A stretch of 64,000 bases of DNA, from contig JANFNE010000025.1 in NCBI GenBank assembly GCA_024867545.1, positions 372,001 to 436,000 of the forward strand, in the 5' to 3' direction. Below are positions 1 to 10,586 of the stretch, in pieces. Source of the stretch: Phytopythium helicoides (taxonomy: Eukaryota > Oomycota > Peronosporomycetes > Pythiales > Pythiaceae). The notes under the pieces are model-generated. The model ran no database searches. It saw only the letters and a list, made by a program, of their open reading frames with translations, and was not told the origin of the DNA. Positions within the stretch are counted from its first letter, which is position 1; each line of letters opens with the position of its first letter. Both the position numbers and the translations under genes were made by a program.

Positions 1-1016
1 TGGCCAAGACAGTCACATCCGAGCACCAACGAGTTGGCAAGGCGACCGAATTGGTACTCGCCGGCATCAAAGTAGTTCTGCCACTCATGCGTCGGCGACG
101 GCTCTCCGTAAGGAACGACCATCTCGGAGACGGAGGCACGGTTGAGGATCTTGCGCTTCTCTCCGTTGTGGTCGCGGTCGCGGAGTGACACGTCGTGGAG
201 CGTGAGGCCTTCACGACCGTTAAAGCCGATGCGGACCTCCCAGTTCTGCCACGAGAGCACATTGTTTTCAACCGTGAAGCTCGCTCCTTCGGGCTGGGTA
301 ATATGCAGAGGCTTCATGTTGGTGCGCATCTCGCCCGAGACCTTCGGGTCGAGGTAGTCGCCCGAGTCCTGGGGGATGTGTGGGTAGCCCGTGTCAATGA
401 GCTTCAGCACCTTGCGGTTCGTCAGGTCGACGTGTGCAACAATCCCATCGATCGGGTGTGCAAACATGGAGTGCGTGCCCTCTGTGGCGTGATAGCTCAG
501 CACACGGATCATGCGGCGACCAGACTCGTCGCCGTACTGGTCGGTGAACACACCAGCAGAAAGCGGAACGCCACGCACGAGGCTCAAGTCCGTGATGCCG
601 CGGCGAGCCAGAGCCTCCACGTAGCCGGGATCAGCCTTGGTGATGGTCTCAGCATCGACGTAGTCCTGGTCCAGAACTGGACCCCAGCCATCCGTTGCAG
701 GGTTCAGCTGCTTATCAACGATTACTTTGCGCGCCAGAACATCCACCACGGTCTGGCGAGCAGTGTTGGTCTCGAGGTTGAGCAGCACGACACCAATCTC
801 ACGAACTGGGATGGGACTTCCAGGTGTAAAGGCAGCAAGAGTCGCGTGGTCGGGCTCGCGCAGCATCACATACGAGTAGCGTACGGCGTCGCCCGAGTAC
901 CCGGCGTCCGCGAGCACTTGCTTGACGGTGACGATTTCATCGGCGGTGATCGGGTCCAGCGGGTGGAGCACAGTGGCAACTGGCGCAGGTGAAGCTTCGT
1001 TCTGGCAGCAGCTCAT
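1..1016 (-). CDS. Copper amine oxidase, N-terminal part (truncated by window edge)
   Basis: The minus-strand frame is open from an ATG at 1016-1014 to the window edge, giving 338 codons. It begins MSCCQNEASPAPVATVLHPL, followed by LDPIT and then a region typical of the N2/N3 domains of copper amine oxidases. Near the edge are PYGEPSPTHEWQNYFDAGEY and LVLGCDCLG, both hallmarks of the entry to the catalytic beta-sandwich domain. The family oxidises primary amines to aldehydes, releasing ammonia and hydrogen peroxide, using Cu(II) and a topaquinone made from an active-site Tyr. That Tyr and the His copper ligands lie beyond the window, so activity cannot be judged. No signal peptide is visible, which suggests a cytosolic or peroxisomal enzyme. 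A long plus-strand frame over 195-992 is its antisense shadow. Family assignment is firm; substrate is unknown. Confidence 0.9.
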   Translation of the reverse strand, partial: MSCCQNEASPAPVATVLHPLDPITADEIVTVKQVLADAGYSGDAVRYSYVMLREPDHATLAAFTPGSPIPVREIGVVLLNLETNTARQTVVDVLARKVIVDKQLNPATDGWGPVLDQDYVDAETITKADPGYVEALARRGITDLSLVRGVPLSAGVFTDQYGDESGRRMIRVLSYHATEGTHSMFAHPIDGIVAHVDLTNRKVLKLIDTGYPHIPQDSGDYLDPKVSGEMRTNMKPLHITQPEGASFTVENNVLSWQNWEVRIGFNGREGLTLHDVSLRDRDHNGEKRKILNRASVSEMVVPYGEPSPTHEWQNYFDAGEYQFGRLANSLVLGCDCLG

Positions 1017-2789
1017 CGGATCGGGTCGATAGCTTCGTGTGGAGGGCTAGTAGATGCGCCGGTGGAGGCAAAAGTGGAAGTGATCATTCCCGAGCGTGAG
1101 GAAGGAGCACTGGATCAGGCGCCGACGAGCCCAGGTTGGTCCAAGCTCCGCTCTAGACAAGTGAAGAGCGGACATGGGGTGAAACGAGGTGAAACGGAGT
1201 GAAACGAACGAAAGTGCTCACTGCGATCAGCAAGTGGAGGCAAGGAGTTGCGTCTCTATGCCCGCGCAGCGAGCTCTACAGTACACAGCCGCTTGGGCAA
1301 TCCATGATGGCGCACAACAGAGCACGAGAAAAACAGGCGAGTCCATCATGATTGGGATGTATCAAGGTCTACTTGGATGCGTGGATACTTCGTGTTGCCT
1401 GTCTTGGCTCGGGCTTGTGTCCCTGCGCGTCGGAGCGGTTTGAACAGTGACCACTTGGCATTCCGTTGAGCTGGTCTCTGATCTGCTGCTAACAGCCTGC
1501 GCTTTCCGATATTCTGCTCAATGCAATTGTTGGTGTTTCAGAGCAGTGGCCGCAAAGCACTTGAGATCAGTGATACCCCTCCCTCTTCTCATTCGAATTG
1601 ACACTTGACCAGTGACGTGAGCCAGGGATGAGTCTCCTGATTGCCTGCACCGGCACGAGTCCCATAAACGACCCCATCCCCTCCTCTAGTCGCCAAATGA
1701 GACTGTCGCGCGAGTTCATTGGTCGAGTCCTGCGTGACGCGCACCCAATCACCGAAGTCCCGCCGATGTAGATCTTCACCGCGACGGCGACTGCAACACC
1801 AGCACCCAAATGCATCGTCCGATGCCGTGAGGCTCCACACTTTCGCTCGCTGCGCTGACGCGTGTCGGCGTCATCGATGCATCGGCCTATCGGGCGCAAG
1901 CACAACGCTGCAGCCCTGGTTTCTCAATCACTCGCGATCGTGGTTGCGTCGTACCTTGTCGGGCCTCGGCTGCGCGGCGATCCCTTTGCGGTAAACAAAG
2001 GTGGCGTCGAGGAGCGCAGCAGTGCCCACTTGAAACCAAAACCTCCATCGTTAAACACTCGCTTCGTTTCTTTGCCGATATGCAGCGCAGACCAACCAGT
2101 GGGCTAAAATGCAAGGATACACGTTGTAGCTGCTGTTAAACGGCGGCAAGCGTGGTCTTGCATGGTTTGCTTTCATCGCAGCTTGATAGCACCAGCAAAA
2201 GGGTCGTTAGTTGTGCGCATTTTATCACTGCGACGAGCAGCGCCAACACGCTCCTACTTCGATAACGCTATCACGCTTGTAGACGACGGTAAGCGTGGAG
2301 GCAAAAGTCAGCAGAATACTCAAGCCCAGTGTACTGTCGTGCTTTGGTGCACTTCACAGCTCCGCAGCTCACACCGTGTGAGCAGGCCATAGAGTAAACT
2401 GTGGACGGCTCACTTAGAATGCAGCAGAGCATCTATCCTCTTCTTCACCATAGTCTCACCGAGTCCTCGATACTCCAACGACCTCAATGTGCACTGCGAA
2501 AGCCACGCCACTGTCTCCTCTCCAGCTCGTACCTCGCTCAAATCGAGAGTCTCGATAGGCTGATTCGGCTGTGACTCGAGGCTCGTCACTCGTTCTTGGT
2601 GTGTGTCCTTCGTGGCACCATACTCAATCTCATACAACTGCGGTCGCGCTTTCGTGCTCAAGTACTGTACCTCGCCCGCTTCATGGAGAGCTCTCGAGTC
2701 AACTGGTCTCCTCTCTGAGACTGGCAGACTCCAGCAGACACTTGCAATGCCCACAGCCTTTTGAGATCGCTTTGCACTCTTACCGCCGT
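1017..2789. other. Intergenic region, no supported gene
   Basis: About 1.8 kb between the divergent amine oxidase and permease genes. Several short frames occur on both strands, but none has recognisable motifs. A minor threefold direct repeat of a ggtgaaacga-like decamer lies at 1178-1207. Confidence 0.6.
1178..1207. repeat. Short tandem repeat, about 10 bp x 3
   Basis: Three consecutive imperfect copies of ggtgaaacga (ggtgaaacga, ggtgaaacgg, agtgaaacga). No function is apparent. Confidence 0.5.
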
Positions 2790-2804
2790 CTCACTTTCCA
2801 ACTT
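2790..2804 (+). promoter_or_regulatory. Oomycete initiator-like element of permease gene 1
   Basis: CTCACTTTCCAACTT matches 13 of 15 positions of the oomycete Inr consensus CTCATTYYNCAWTTT and lies 46 bp upstream of the ATG at 2850. The identical 15-mer precedes the pectate lyase gene starting at 28146. Confidence 0.55.
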
Positions 2805-2849
2805 GCGCTCCTTCGGTCACTCGGACAACAACCTCCAGCTAGACCAAGC

Positions 2850-4310
2850 ATGCCGGAGAGCTCCGTTTCCATCAACATCGACGCCGGTGAAGGCGAAGGC
2901 CACCGCTATGCCAAGGTCCCCCATCTGGTGGCTCTCGGCGTTGGCTGCGTCATCGGCGGTGACTTCTACGGCTGGCAAGCTACGCTCTCGGCCGGCTTCA
3001 ACGGCATGCTCATCATCATCGCCTTTGTGACGGTGCTCTACGTGCTGCTGTGCTTCTCGATTGCCGAGATGTCGTCGATGATCCCAGCGGGAGGTGGTCC
3101 CTACGTCTTCACGCTCCATGGTCTTGGTCCTCGTGCTGCCTTCTTCGCCGGTCTCGCCGAGTCTATGAAAGTCGTCGTCACAGTCGGGTCAACATTCTAC
3201 GTCGTCTACCTGTACCTGGACGCCCTCTTTGGAATTGGCTCTGACTACGGTCCGCTGTGGTGGGCTGGACTCGCCGCTTTCTTTGTGGGACTCAACGCCC
3301 TCGGTGTTGAGGCGTCATTCAAGTTCCAGGTGTTTGCGTCGGTCGTCTCGGTGCTCATGCTTTTGATCTTCTACTGTGGAGCTGCAACCCAGCTCGACTA
3401 CAACAAGTGGGTCGCCCAGCAGGACTGGGAGTACACGTCGTGGGGCGATGCGATTCAGGGCATCTCGTTCGGCCTTTGGTTCTACTTTGGCATTGAAGAG
3501 CTCCCGCTCGCCGTGGAGGAGACCATTGAGCCCGAGAAGAACATGCCTCGTGGTCTGATTGCTTCGATCTCCACCCTCTTCGTCCTCTCGTACGCCACGG
3601 CCATCTTCAGTACGCTGATTTCGCCTGGTGCAACCGGCATGCTCGCTTCGTCTGCTCCGCTCGTGGACGGATACAAGAGCGTCTTCGGTGACACCACCAC
3701 GCTGTCGTACTTCACGTGGATCACGGTGTTCGGTTTCATTTCGAGTTTGCACTCGTTCGTGTTCTGCATGGGCCGCCTCCTTTTCGCCATCGCTCGTGAC
3801 GGCTACTTCCCCGAGATCCTGACCAAGGTGCACCCGACTCGCGGCTCGGCGTACATGGCTCTCGCGATTGGCGGTGTACTGGCTTTTGCGGTTGACATTA
3901 TCCTGCACTTTGCCATCGGCGACGCGCGCCTGGGTACCGTGCTTGTCAACTTCTCGCTCCTCGGCGGTCTCATCTCGTACACCTTCCAGCTTGTCTCGTT
4001 CATCATGCTGCGAGTGAAGCAGCCGAACCGCCACCGGCCGTACCGCAGCCCGTTCGGCGTGACTGGAGCTGTGGTTTGCCTTGTTCTCGTCGCGATCTCC
4101 CTCGTGTCGATTGTTTACACTGGCATCTCAAGCACCGACTTCCTCTTCCCGATCATTGGTACAATCATCATCTTTGCGCTCGGTACCGTTTACTTCTTCC
4201 AGGCCGTGAAGCCGCGACTCGACGCTGGACCCAAGACGCCTGCTCGTGCCAAGGAGATGCGCGAGAACCTGCTCAGCATGCAGAGCAACTCGTCGGCGAA
4301 CCGCCACTAA
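2850..4310 (+). CDS. APC-superfamily permease, ethanolamine/amino-acid transporter-like (copy 1)
   Basis: This is an intact 486-residue membrane protein with about 12 hydrophobic segments. The N-terminal segment GVGCVIGGDFYGW, the following SIAEMSSMIPAGGGPYVF and the GPRAAFFAGLAE segment match the TM1-TM3 region of ethanolamine permeases in the APC superfamily. ARDGYFPEILTKVHPTRGSA is the conserved cytosolic loop before TM9. The family couples uptake of ethanolamine or amino acids to ion gradients; the plasma membrane is the expected site. The ATG at 2850 was chosen because MPESSVSINIDAGEG starts exactly where copy 2 starts, and an initiator-like element lies 46 bp upstream. The frame stays open further upstream without conserved sequence. 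A frameshifted paralogue follows at 5176. Substrate specificity is inferred only from family resemblance. Confidence 0.9.
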   Translation: MPESSVSINIDAGEGEGHRYAKVPHLVALGVGCVIGGDFYGWQATLSAGFNGMLIIIAFVTVLYVLLCFSIAEMSSMIPAGGGPYVFTLHGLGPRAAFFAGLAESMKVVVTVGSTFYVVYLYLDALFGIGSDYGPLWWAGLAAFFVGLNALGVEASFKFQVFASVVSVLMLLIFYCGAATQLDYNKWVAQQDWEYTSWGDAIQGISFGLWFYFGIEELPLAVEETIEPEKNMPRGLIASISTLFVLSYATAIFSTLISPGATGMLASSAPLVDGYKSVFGDTTTLSYFTWITVFGFISSLHSFVFCMGRLLFAIARDGYFPEILTKVHPTRGSAYMALAIGGVLAFAVDIILHFAIGDARLGTVLVNFSLLGGLISYTFQLVSFIMLRVKQPNRHRPYRSPFGVTGAVVCLVLVAISLVSIVYTGISSTDFLFPIIGTIIIFALGTVYFFQAVKPRLDAGPKTPARAKEMRENLLSMQSNSSANRH

Positions 4311-5103
4311 AGGTGTGAATGGTTTGAGGCAAGGAGAAGTGTTTTCGGGACGGCAACGATGTAGTATTTAGCTTTTCGTTTTTCAATCGAATGAAATTAT
4401 CTGTGGCACAATGAGGCAGCACTTCGCTTTCTTCTTGCTGTGCAACAAGAAACTTGATCTTTCAAGTTGATCATGGAGACCAATAAAAGTATAGATGCTC
4501 TGGAGGCGAACTGTTCCTTCAGACTATGATTACCTGCAAACGTGTGAGTCCCGCAAACACCTGAACAGCCCCAATCTCCTGCCAGGATCTGCTTGCAGCT
4601 GATTGGTCGAATGGTGCGAGATGAGCGGGTTGATCACCATGCGTGCCGGCGTTGAAGGCAAACTTTCCTGGTGGTGCCTCACCCTATGCAAACTATGGTT
4701 TCCTACAATCTAGTACGGTGGCAGCAGTCTCCTTGGACGTAGAATCGTGCTCGGGACGGCAACCCTTTTCAATCGCTAGAAACTGCGCCAATAGATCAGC
4801 CTAGACATGCTGCAAACTTTGCCAGCTTTGAAGTCTGGGCAGGACAACCCAAATGATGCAACTTTCAAGAAACCCAGTCGTCAAATGCTCTTGCAGTTCC
4901 ATCGTTCTGGAGCGCTTTCTCTTTTGATAGCGACCTTCTCACGAGCGCGGTGACTTCAACCTCGCGCTCTGTCCCGAATCGACATACTTTCTCATTGAGG
5001 ACTCGCCAAAACTATCCTCTTGTAGTTCTCCGCAACTCACTGAGGAGGTCCTCTCGGTAACCAGCAGTCGCAAGCCGCTTGAACATTCGCACTTCGAGCG
5101 AGC
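4311..5103. other. Intergenic region between permease copies
   Basis: About 0.8 kb with no supported gene or structured element. Confidence 0.6.
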
Positions 5104-5118
5104 CTCACTTCTCGATTT
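5104..5118 (+). promoter_or_regulatory. Oomycete initiator-like element of permease gene 2
   Basis: CTCACTTCTCGATTT matches 13 of 15 positions of CTCATTYYNCAWTTT and lies 58-72 bp upstream of the ATG at 5176. Confidence 0.45.
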
Positions 5119-5175
5119 GATCTTAGGTGGTCACACCAGCTTACAAGTTCCCAGAAGACGCAAGAGCCGATCGGA

Positions 5176-6640
5176 ATGCCTGACAGCTCTGTGTCCATCA
5201 ACATCGAAGCTGGAGGGGAGAGCGGGGCTCATCGATACGCCAAGGTGCCGCATCTGTGGGCGCTCGGTGTCGGTGCAGTTATCGGTGGTGATTTCTACGG
5301 CTGGCAATCTACTCTCGTGGCGGGCTTCGACGGACTGCTCGTCATTCTGGCTTTCGTGACAGTGCTTTACGTACTGCTTGCCTTCTCGATCGCCGAGATG
5401 TCGTCGATGATTCCAGCTGGAGGTGGCCCCTACATCTTTTCGCTTCACGCACTTGGACCTCGTTGTGCTTTCTTCGCTGGGCTCGCCGAGACCATGAAAG
5501 TCCTTGTGACGGTCGCGACAACTCTGTACATGATCTACTTGTACCTCGACGCCCTCTTTGGAATCGCCTCCGACTACAGTCCACTGTGGTGGCTAGGCCT
5601 TTGGTGCTTTCTTTGTGGGGCTCAATGTGCTAGGCGTCGAGGCGTCTTTCAAGTTTCAAGTAGCTGCGACGGCCATTTCGTCACTGATTCTCATCATCTT
5701 TTACATTGGTGCAGCAACCAAACTCGACTACAACAGGTGGGTTGTTCAGCAAGATTGGCAATTTACGACCTGGAGCGACACGATCCAAGGTATCTCTTTC
5801 GGTTTGTGGTTCTACTTTGGCATTGAAGAGCTGCCACTAGCTGTGGAAGAGACTATCGAGCCTGAGAAGAATATGCCACGAGGACTCCTTGCATCATTTG
5901 CCACCCTTATGTTCTACGCCGTCGCGACGTCTACATGCAGCTCGCTCATTGAACCCGGTGCCACTGGTGTGCTTGCTTCTTCGGCTCCCCTGGTGCTCGG
6001 CTACAAGAGTGTCTTTGGAGACACCACGACGCTCTCTTACTTCACATGGATTACGCTCGTTGGAATCATATCCAGCACGCATTCGTTTGTGTTTTGCATG
6101 GGTCGTTTGCTCTTCGCAATCGCTCGAGATGGCTTTTTCCCTGAAATTCTGACCAAAGTGCATCCGACACGCGGCTCGGCGTACATGGCTCTGATCCTTG
6201 GTGGTACGACAAGCGTTGTTATCGCAGCCATTCTGCATTTCGCCATCGGAGATGCACGGCTCGGAAGCGTACTCATCAACTTTGCTCTCATTGGTGCGTT
6301 GGTGTCTTACACTTTCCAACTCGCGTCGTTCATCACGTTGCGGGCGAAACAGCCAAACCGCCACCGTCCGTACCGCAGTCCATTCGGAGTACCTGGAGCA
6401 ATTCTGTGTCAGTTTATGGTCATCGTTTGTCTCGTTGCAATCATCTACTCGGGAGCATCGAGCACAGACTTTCTCGCCTCCATCGTCGGATCGATTGTCG
6501 TCTTCGCGCTGGGTTCAGTGTACTTTTTCATGGTCGTCAAGCCGCGACTGGACTCTCGCCCACGAACTCCCGCTCGAGCCAAGGAAATGCGCGAGAATCT
6601 ACTCAGCACGCACAGCAGCTCGTCGGCCACCCGGTACTAA
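5176..6640 (+). CDS. APC-superfamily permease, ethanolamine transporter-like (copy 2, one +1 frame slip)
   Basis: This is a tandem paralogue of the gene at 2850, closely similar over its whole length (MPDSSVSINIEAGGES at the start, ARAKEMRENLLSTHSSSSAT at the end). The frame from the ATG at 5176 fails after SDYSPLWWLGL. Alignment to copy 1 shows one surplus base at about 5599-5603 (cctttgg), after which the next frame carries FVGLNVLGVEASFKF and the rest of the transporter to the TAA at 6638. Without the extra base the product would be 487 residues, against 486 for copy 1. The remaining frame shows no further damage, which argues for a consensus error rather than a decayed gene. Function is as for copy 1. 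Confidence 0.85.
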
Positions 6641-8157
6641 GACTCAGTTTGAAATTCGTGCCGTGTAACTCTTGTAATATCCGTTGGTGTGTTTGTCGTT
6701 TGTATTGTATCTTCCATCAATTGAGTATTTTGTTTTGCTGAATACCGATAGTTGTCAACTCCATCTCCATTTGAGAACTACAATCGCCAAGCGCAGTTCC
6801 TTGCCCGCATGTCGATGATCTGCCTCAAGATCTCCCATTTCCTATAAACGCCAAACACAAGAAGCGTCAAATGAGAGACGACTGCAGTCACCATCGACGC
6901 TCACTTAGTACATGTTTTTTCAGAACCCAGCATTTTCTTCTAATTACCGAGTATATTCGCTCGCTTTACCCATCGTGGTGACAATCTTTTGCTTGGTAGC
7001 AGTTCAGGCAAATTGCCATGTCGTCATTCTCAGTGCCCTACAGTCTGTGTCCCTACTCGTTGACACGAGCTGACGAAGTGGAAAGGATGGCAGCAAATTC
7101 TGTAGGTCTATCGCTCGCGCGCTCATACTATAGAAGGTGAGAAACGTTCGCGATTGCACGCCCGAATGTGTGCACTTCGTCCATAGGAACCGTCCTTCCA
7201 CCTTGGGCTCGTACAGATCCGCATCTAAATGAGCGAAGTGTAAGGGTTGGTATCTACAGCTCCAGACGTTGGAAAAGTTTCGTCGACGGACAAAATCAAA
7301 CCTTACATTCAGATGCGCGATTGCTGGTACGGCGAAATGACTGGAATGTGATCCATGTATGCTGATTTCGAGGTAGTTTCTCCGTCTCTTCATAGACATA
7401 CCACGGACTTGAGAGAAGAAAAGGTCTCCGTAGCCAACCTGAGTGAAGTCAATACATCACGACAACCCGGAATACAAATGTGCTCACGTCCAACTTCCTG
7501 TTTCTGTTAAACGCGTGCAGAAAGAAACATTACTCTCGTGTCCCAAGGCTGTGCCTTTTGCTCTACATGAAATTATACTGTCAGTGCAAAGCTTGAGGTA
7601 AGAAACTTAGCAAGTACCCGGGGTTCACGACCGCTTCGAGGATGCACGAGCATTTCAGTGGTAATGGATGTCGTGAGCTTCGCGTGGCTGATCAGAAATG
7701 AATTGTAAATGCCGGATGATAGAGCTGCTGCGTTGTCATATTTTGAGTGGTCTTCACCTCGATGATTGCACCGGCTCAGCATTATAGGATAACATCTAGA
7801 CAAATACTCGAGTTGAATGTAAGCTAACGCCGCTCGATGCACAAATGCATGCGTGCACACTCGTTACTGCGAAATGTGTGACAGTTTGTATCCATATCAT
7901 CTCAGCAACCAGCGCAATCGGGTAGATCCGGAGCCCTTCAAAGGATCGACCAAGCGCCCGACGCGACGCGCGTCGACGATGGGTAACGCATTCAGTCACG
8001 ATAGAGTCAAAATGATCCAAACTGTCTGTTGTCGTTGCTGTCTGCTTGGACACCATGGGAACCGTATGGTTGGGGTGCATGTAGGTCAGCGATTTGCTGC
8101 GCTTGGAAGATGAGTGTCCTTCTGTCTGTCATATCAACCTCCTCGCTCCAATGTCGG
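6641..8157. other. Intergenic region, no supported gene
   Basis: About 1.5 kb, more AT-rich than the flanking genes. Only short unrelated frames were found on either strand. Confidence 0.6.
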
Positions 8158-8173
8158 GCTCACTTCTCAATCG
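8158..8173 (+). promoter_or_regulatory. Oomycete initiator-like element of HAD phosphatase gene 1
   Basis: GCTCACTTCTCAATCG resembles the Inr consensus GCTCATTYYNCAWTTT, with intact GCTCA and CA core. It ends 30 bp before the ATG at 8204. Confidence 0.55.
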
Positions 8174-8203
8174 ACCGCGCGCCTCACAACTAGCTACGAT
8201 ACG

Positions 8204-9567
8204 ATGGTGCTCTCCTGTGGCTCGATCGTCCGCGCTGCTGTGCTCTCCACGGCGATGCTCGCCACCCATAAGGTCGCAGCTACCAACACCTCATTCATCG
8301 CTGCTGAGGCCTCCGACTACAACAACGGCGTCGTAAGCAACTTCCTCGCCAACGTCGCCAGCGTCCGCGCCGATGGTGAGGCGTACGCCGTCTTTGACTG
8401 GGACAACACGTGCATGTTCGGCGACATCCAGTACACTTCGGTGTACTACCAAGTAGACAACCTGGACTTCCGTCTCACGCCCGACCAGTTTGCCACAGCC
8501 TTCGCGCTTGGATACAACGAGACCTCGAGTGACGGATGTCTCGTGAACGGCACCAACTCGGTGCTTGGCACGGATGTGAACGGTAACGATGTCACGGTCG
8601 CGACCGCAATCAACTCGACAGTTGCGCGACTACACGGTGCTGTATGACTCGTATATCGGCCCGTACTACAACCTGACCTCGGGCACGCCGGTGTCGCTCG
8701 AGGAGGCCAAGAACACTACCGAGTTTGCCAACTTCCGTGCGAAGCTCATGTTCCTGGCCACCGGTCTGCAAGACCTGGATGGAGGCAACGAGTACTCGTC
8801 TTGTTCATTGGTGAACGCTGCGGTTGTCTTCCCGCAGATGCAAGTTGGCATGACCGAGGACGAGATCCGCACGATGATCAAGGCGAGCATCCGGTGGAAC
8901 CTCGCATACGCGCTGACTGCACCCACATACACGTCGACGGGCGACCTGCAGGTTGAAGGTGACTACACGACCGGTCTCCGCGCGTTCAACGGCCAGGAAG
9001 CCACGATGCGCGCGCTTCGCGACCACGGAGTCGAGGTGTACATCATCAGTGCGTCGCCGCAAATCTACGCCGAGGAGGCAGCTCACCTGCAGGGACTCAC
9101 ATACCTTGTCCCGCACTCGAACGTATTCGGTGTGCGCTTTACGTTTGACGATGCTGGAAAGTTCACGGGCGAGCTGGTCGACAACTACCCGATCACGTGG
9201 GGTCCGGGCAAGGCCTACGGTCGTCACGAGCATCTTGCAGCAGCTTCACAACGAGAAGGCTCCGGTGTACTCGTCGGGTGACTCGGACGGCGACTGCGAG
9301 ATGCTTGCTACTGTCCGTGACGGTGTCGTGGACGTTAACAATCGCCTCATGAGCAACACCACGTGCATCTACGAGTACTATGAGAAGGCTTGCACGTACT
9401 TCGACACGACCGAGCCCGTGACGAACAACGCGTACCTGCTGCAAGGTCAGGACAAGGTCATCGGCACGTGGATCCCCTCGGGTTTCACGACCAAGGATGG
9501 CGTCGAGTACACGTCGGGTGTGACCTCCACGGACAGCTGCGCGGCGTACAACCTCATGAGCACCTAG
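8204..9567 (+). CDS. Secreted HAD-superfamily phosphatase, phosphorylcholine phosphatase-like (copy 1, two +1 slips)
   Basis: MVLSCGSIVRAAVLSTAML is a likely signal peptide. HAD motifs follow in order: motif I FDWDNTC (the first Asp is the nucleophile), motif II IISASPQ, and motif IV GDSDGDCEML. This arrangement, with a large insert between motifs I and II, resembles bacterial phosphorylcholine phosphatases, which release choline and phosphate. Many N-x-S/T sites suggest a glycosylated extracellular or vacuolar enzyme. Comparison with copy 2 shows single surplus bases at about 8624-8628 (gcgcgac) and 9214-9217 (cctac). Each moves the conserved frame by +1, and without them the product would be 453 residues. 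An initiator-like element lies just upstream. The HAD family is firm; choline phosphate as substrate is inference. Confidence 0.85.
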
Positions 9568-10586
9568 AGATCATCGAGTCTTTTTCATGAAAAGTTGCTG
9601 TACATGTAATGAATCACCTTCAAGGCTCTGCTTGACATCCAGTTCCATGAGATCCACAGTGAGATCCACCTCTGCTTCAGAAAACAGGCCGATGGCTCCT
9701 CCTCGCTCTTTGTCATGCCGAGCAGGAACAGGACGTCTCCACCGGCGGGATTCACGCCACCTCCCCTCTACTTTCTTCGCACAAGGCCCAAGGCACGCGA
9801 ATCTCAATCGAAATGAGCTTCAACGAGTTTTTCCAGGTGAGCACGGCGACCGTCTCATGGAGGTATCATGCGTCGTGAAAGACCGGAATTCCGTTCTGCA
9901 TGAAGCCTCGAGCTTGGCAGCAAGTGGGGTACCGGTTGGCTCCATCGACTCCAGCCACCTGCAATGAGCTGTAGACTTTGCTTGCGGTTGCGTCGCTGAT
10001 TGCGGCCCGCGTTGTGAGCAGCAGAGCCTGGGCCGCTGAGCAAGCATTCCGCTGCTTCAGAAAATGGGCGTGTGACGCGCCCCTCTCTGCGCGTCGCCCA
10101 TCCTTGACGCCGTGCCACGCGGGAATTGACCGCGTGCGTGGCGGATTCGTGCGTGTTTGACGCTCTGGCGGCGCTCAATGAGCCCAAGGTGTCGGCCATG
10201 AGCTTTATGCGAGCAGAATCTCCGAGGCCGACGTGCCGTCGACCGTCTCATTCCTGGCCGTCCTTGCTCAGGTCTCATTGTGCCTTCACACGACAGCCAT
10301 CACTTGCATGCCCCGCGGCTAAACTGTACGGATGGCGGCGGGAGATGCGATATGTTACTCGCGCGAAGAGAGGTGGTGTCTGAGGACTCCACAGTTGATG
10401 GGCCCTGCCAGAGAGTCCAACAATGCGTACATCAGATACCGCGTTTCCTGGCTGCGTCGAAAAGGGACTCGACGAGATCAGCTGTTCTGTGGAGGCTGCC
10501 ACCGCCACCCACGGTCATTTCGCAACCGGCTAGGCCTCGGACACATCTGCAAGCTACTCCACGCCTCTCCAAGCCAGTACTCGACG
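9568..10586. other. Intergenic region between HAD copies
   Basis: About 1 kb without a supported gene. A frame continuous with copy 2 extends back to 10280 but has no conserved sequence and lacks the signal peptide start. Confidence 0.6.

Noticed and set aside
195..992. Long plus-strand open frame
   Set aside because: It lies wholly antisense to copper amine oxidase coding sequence, whose motifs are unmistakable. It is a codon-bias shadow.
2410..2754. Minus-strand 114-residue frame upstream of the permease
   Set aside because: No recognisable motif, low-complexity composition, and position in the promoter region of permease 1.
2571..2849. Upstream extension of the permease frame
   Set aside because: It is open by chance. 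The conserved start MPESSVSIN aligns with copy 2, and the initiator element lies inside this stretch.
3315..4034. Minus-strand frame of 239 codons
   Set aside because: Antisense shadow of permease 1, repeated at the matching place in permease 2.
10280..10586. N-terminal extension of HAD copy 2
   Set aside because: It arises only because two +1 slips put the true signal peptide in other frames; the sequence has no conservation with copy 1.
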